A stretch of 64,000 bases of DNA. Source: Oxalobacteraceae bacterium (GTDB taxonomy: Bacteria; Pseudomonadota; Gammaproteobacteria; Burkholderiales; Burkholderiaceae_D). Below, piece after piece: positions 61,878 to 64,000 of this stretch (the stretch's first letter is position 1; every line of letters begins with the position of its first letter). The stretch is from positions 1-64,000 of the forward strand of contig JABTBR010000033.1 in assembly GCA_013284265.1 (NCBI GenBank), in the 5' to 3' direction. Below the pieces are notes generated by a model. The model had not been told where the DNA came from. It searched no databases and saw only the letters and a program-made list of their open reading frames with translations. Position numbers and translations under genes: made by a program.

Positions 61878-62543
61878 TCAGACGCGTGCGGCGATGGCTA
61901 CATCGGGCGACGCCGATATCTGCCGTCTGTTCGTCCAACGAAGACGTGCAAGTTGAGAGCGTCGATCATTCAATGGCGCGATGCGCCGCATGATCGCGTT
62001 GCCGATGCATTCAAGCGTCGACATGGTGTCCTTAAACGCAAAGACATATTCTTGCTGAATAGTCGCCGCAATCATTTGTTCCCCGTGGCGCAGGCAGATC
62101 AGTTTTGGAAGCGATATGCCATGCAAACCTTCCGACAAATCGTGAACGGCGAGGAAGTCTCGCAAGCGATCTTCCTCCTCGTCTGCACTTTCCTCCGGCA
62201 AGGCGAGCCAGCGTTGCATCGCCTTGCTCGCCAATTCTCCAAGGTGTAAAGGAAGTTCCGACGGATTGAACGAAAGGGGATATTGTTCTTCGTCCAGTAA
62301 ATAGGACCAGGCGTTTGCGAGAAATTCCAGCAGGTCTATCCAGCTCCAGCAGATGCCTGTTGCCAGCCCTTGACTGTCCCGACCACCCCAAACGAGGGTG
62401 TCGCCAAGCCACAATTGCAGCTCACCCCATGTATCGCCCACCGGACCATGACTGCCATAGTCATCACGCCATTCCACGGATATGTGCAAAGCGTCTACGG
62501 CTCCCAAGCTTATACTTTTCTGCCCCATCGTTTTTTCAACCAT
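61878..62543 (-). CDS. Hypothetical protein, possibly an immunity/antitoxin-type protein
   Basis: 221 aa, acidic, rich in Trp and Leu. The segment LWLGDTLVWGG, then GICWSWIDLLEFLANAWSYL and DFLAVHDLSEGLHGISLPKL recalls the N-terminal region found in some larger ImmA/IrrE-family proteins, but no HExxH peptidase part follows. It overlaps the next gene upstream (62510-62950) by about 34 bases. Either ATG 62543 or ATG 62528 may be the start; neither has a clear ribosome binding site. Its codon usage is less GC-biased than its neighbours. Function not known. Confidence 0.55.
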   Translation of the reverse strand: MVEKTMGQKSISLGAVDALHISVEWRDDYGSHGPVGDTWGELQLWLGDTLVWGGRDSQGLATGICWSWIDLLEFLANAWSYLLDEEQYPLSFNPSELPLHLGELASKAMQRWLALPEESADEEEDRLRDFLAVHDLSEGLHGISLPKLICLRHGEQMIAATIQQEYVFAFKDTMSTLECIGNAIMRRIAPLNDRRSQLARLRWTNRRQISASPDVAIAARV

Positions 62544-63034
62544 TGCTTAAGGCGTAATTCCTCGCCTTGCTCGCGTGCACGCGCATTGAGCTGGCGCAAA
62601 ATTGCGCGAGGCGGTTCGTCCGCAGGAGGACCGCTGGGATAACCGTGCCAAGTCACCCCGCCATCTACGCTGCGGGCGGCGTAGATGGCACCATCGTAAT
62701 AGTTCCAGACACGATATGGATGCTCTGATGTTGTGCTGCGGAATTCAGGAAAACCATCCCAAACTAGCTCTAGGGCAACTTTTGAATGAAATCCCTTTGG
62801 GCATTCACCGATCCATGCTCCGAATTTATGCACCATTCGAGCGTCGGCATGGTGTCCTGAATGTTTACGCCGGTTTTCCCCTTTGTCATAGCGCAAAAGC
62901 TTACGCAGCATTTTCCATTCAGCTTCGCTCAATGAATGCTCCCAGTACAATTTGTCAAACTGGAGGTGGTGAGGAATGAGGGAAATTTTGGACCTGATGG
63001 CGATCTGCCATCGTGCGCTAGGTCAGATTGAATC
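62510..63034 (-). pseudogene. Possible orphan toxin domain lacking a normal start
   Basis: From a TTG at 62950 a 146-aa frame runs to 62510. It has a striking block KHSGHHADARMVHKFGAWIG, then ECPKG, and later GGVTWHGYP, and ends very basic (KQWLKKRWGRK). The same frame stays open upstream to about 63030 (KISLIPHHLQFDKLYWEHSL reads as real protein) but contains no ATG or GTG. It looks like the C-terminal module of a larger protein whose front was lost, as for orphan tips of polymorphic toxins. The overlapping downstream gene could be its partner. Confidence 0.45.
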
Positions 63035-63088
63035 GTATCGCGCATAGCCCAGGGCGTTGCACGCACCTGGGCCGGGTTTGGACTTTGT

Positions 63089-63775
63089 TCAAGCCATCCA
63101 GAAAAACACCGCCGTCATGCGCTTGTCGTCATGGTCGCAGCCGAAGTAGCCGCTGGCCGAGTGCACCAGGTTGGCGCGGTACAGCAGGATGCGGTTGAAG
63201 CGGTTATCGACCCGCACTTCCTCGCGCCAGGCCTGCGGCGGCAGGCTGGTCACGCCCAGCGCCTCGCGCAGATTGGCGTGCGGCGCCATGCATACATTGC
63301 CACCCAACGAACCGTCCGGATAGCACAGGCGATAGAACGAGGTGCCCGCCGCGGGCAGCGGATCGGGCGACAGGTAGATGACGGCGGCAAAGCGGCACAG
63401 CTTGCGCGAGTCCGTGTGCGGACGCGGGCCGGATTCGATGCCGCCCACCAGCTGGACATAATTATGATTGAGGGTGCGGCCTTCGGGTGTGGCTTCCTGC
63501 CACAGGCGTTTGGCACCGGTGACCTTTCTTACCCACGCTTCCACATAGGCCAGCTCCTCCGGCGTGAGCGCGCCGGCGCTGCGCATGCCGGGCCAGGGTT
63601 CCGCGCGGTGCGGAAAGCCCATCTCCCAGTCGCTCTTGCCGAAGCAGCGCTGCGCCACTTCCGATGGATTGGGCAGGAAGTCATCCTGTACCCAGTAGTC
63701 ACGCCCCTGTTGGGGCTTGCGATAGCTCAGCGTGGGGCGCCGGGTAGGCGCCGCCACTGTCATTGGACGCAGCAT
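63089..63775 (-). CDS. DUF6445-like 2OG-Fe(II) oxygenase-type protein
   Basis: 228 aa. A HxD motif (PRPHTDSRK) and a distal His in YRANLVHSASGYFG give a facial triad like that of 2-oxoglutarate/Fe(II) oxygenases, with RMTAVFFW in the last strand. The layout recalls DUF6445 proteins found in secondary-metabolite and stress contexts. AGGAAACC precedes ATG 63775. It stands between the possible toxin pair and argH; the target is unknown. Confidence 0.75.
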   Translation of the reverse strand: MLRPMTVAAPTRRPTLSYRKPQQGRDYWVQDDFLPNPSEVAQRCFGKSDWEMGFPHRAEPWPGMRSAGALTPEELAYVEAWVRKVTGAKRLWQEATPEGRTLNHNYVQLVGGIESGPRPHTDSRKLCRFAAVIYLSPDPLPAAGTSFYRLCYPDGSLGGNVCMAPHANLREALGVTSLPPQAWREEVRVDNRFNRILLYRANLVHSASGYFGCDHDDKRMTAVFFWMA

Positions 63776-63858
63776 GGTTTCCTGATCGGGAAAGTAGCGG
63801 AGGGAGTGCCCTGGTTTACTGCCTTACTGACTGCTTGATTGCCTGTATTTCCACTGCC

Positions 63859-64000
63859 TTACTTCAGCTGCGCACGCACCCGGACGATCGCCTGGCGTAC
63901 CTGGTTTGGCGCGGTGCCGCCCACGTGGTCGCGCGCGGCGACCGAGCCTTCCAGCGTCAGCACTTCGAAGACATCGGCTTCGGTCAGGTCGGAGAAGGCG
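63859..64000 (-). CDS. argH: Argininosuccinate lyase, C-terminal end (partial)
   Basis: The last 47 codons of a gene that runs off the window. The translated end contains AFSDLTEADVFEVLTLEGSV and AARDHVGGTAPNQVRQAI, as in many ArgH proteins from betaproteobacteria. ArgH makes arginine and fumarate from argininosuccinate. Assignment is from this short end only. Confidence 0.82.
   Translation of the reverse strand, partial: AFSDLTEADVFEVLTLEGSVAARDHVGGTAPNQVRQAIVRVRAQLK

Noticed and set aside
63048..63073. GCCCAGG/CCTGGGC inverted repeat as a terminator for the DUF6445-like gene
   Set aside because: The stem is short with a large loop and no T-run follows on either strand. Kept only as a weak possibility.

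Overview
The window is high-GC DNA typical of an environmental betaproteobacterium. Gene content and style (PaoABC aldehyde oxidoreductase, a phenylacetate cluster, vibriolysin-type protease, many twin-arginine proteins, GC-rich intergenic hairpins) fit Oxalobacteraceae such as Massilia, Duganella or Janthinobacterium. This placement is inference from content, not from a marker gene. I saw no rRNA, tRNA, CRISPR array, integrase or transposase gene.

Layout. 1-2.4 kb: a chemoreceptor and a secreted Cache-domain protein. 2.7-9.6 kb: a KamA-like radical SAM enzyme, an MFS carrier, a prolyl-4-hydroxylase-like oxygenase, an FAH-family hydrolase, a class III aminotransferase and a carboxymuconolactone-decarboxylase-like protein. 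9.6-10.5 kb: an AT-richer patch with two decayed genes. 10.6-14.5 kb: paoABC, with mog (molybdopterin adenylyltransferase), darP, pmbA and an esterase after it. 18.3-22.4 kb: two close paralogues of a TRAP solute-binding protein on either side of an M14 carboxypeptidase. 23.0-29.2 kb: a ribose operon, rbsBACRKD, behind a perfect LacI-type operator. 29.2-42.4 kb: the phenylacetate pathway, paaX divergent from paaABCDE-G-H-I-K-J-Y-Z, with no recognisable paaF. 42.6-48.6 kb: a marR/eamA pair with two shared operators, a nitroreductase, a PafA-like phosphatase behind a near-perfect Pho box, a MazEF/ChpSB-type toxin-antitoxin pair and an M24 peptidase. 48.7-57.6 kb: a tightly overlapping ten-gene operon for a minimal type II secretion-like machine that joins GspD/E/F/G parts to PilM/N/O/P-like platform proteins. 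Just upstream of it is a large secreted M4 metalloprotease (57.8-60.4 kb), a natural candidate cargo. 61-64 kb: an ACT-like protein, an overlapping pair that may be an orphan toxin/immunity remnant, a DUF6445-like oxygenase and the end of argH.

The main unexplained structure is a family of dispersed palindromic repeats. At least nine copies lie mostly at gene ends, in a short (about 65 bp) and a long (about 100 bp) form. They share ends ACCCACGGC/GCCGTGGGT, and some have a further outer inverted repeat built on GTGCCGGCG. The inner 12-bp stem covaries between copies. One copy is internally inverted, and one decayed copy lies in frame inside the ribokinase gene, where it adds a loop to the protein. 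A second, unrelated two-copy hairpin family also shows a compensatory base change.
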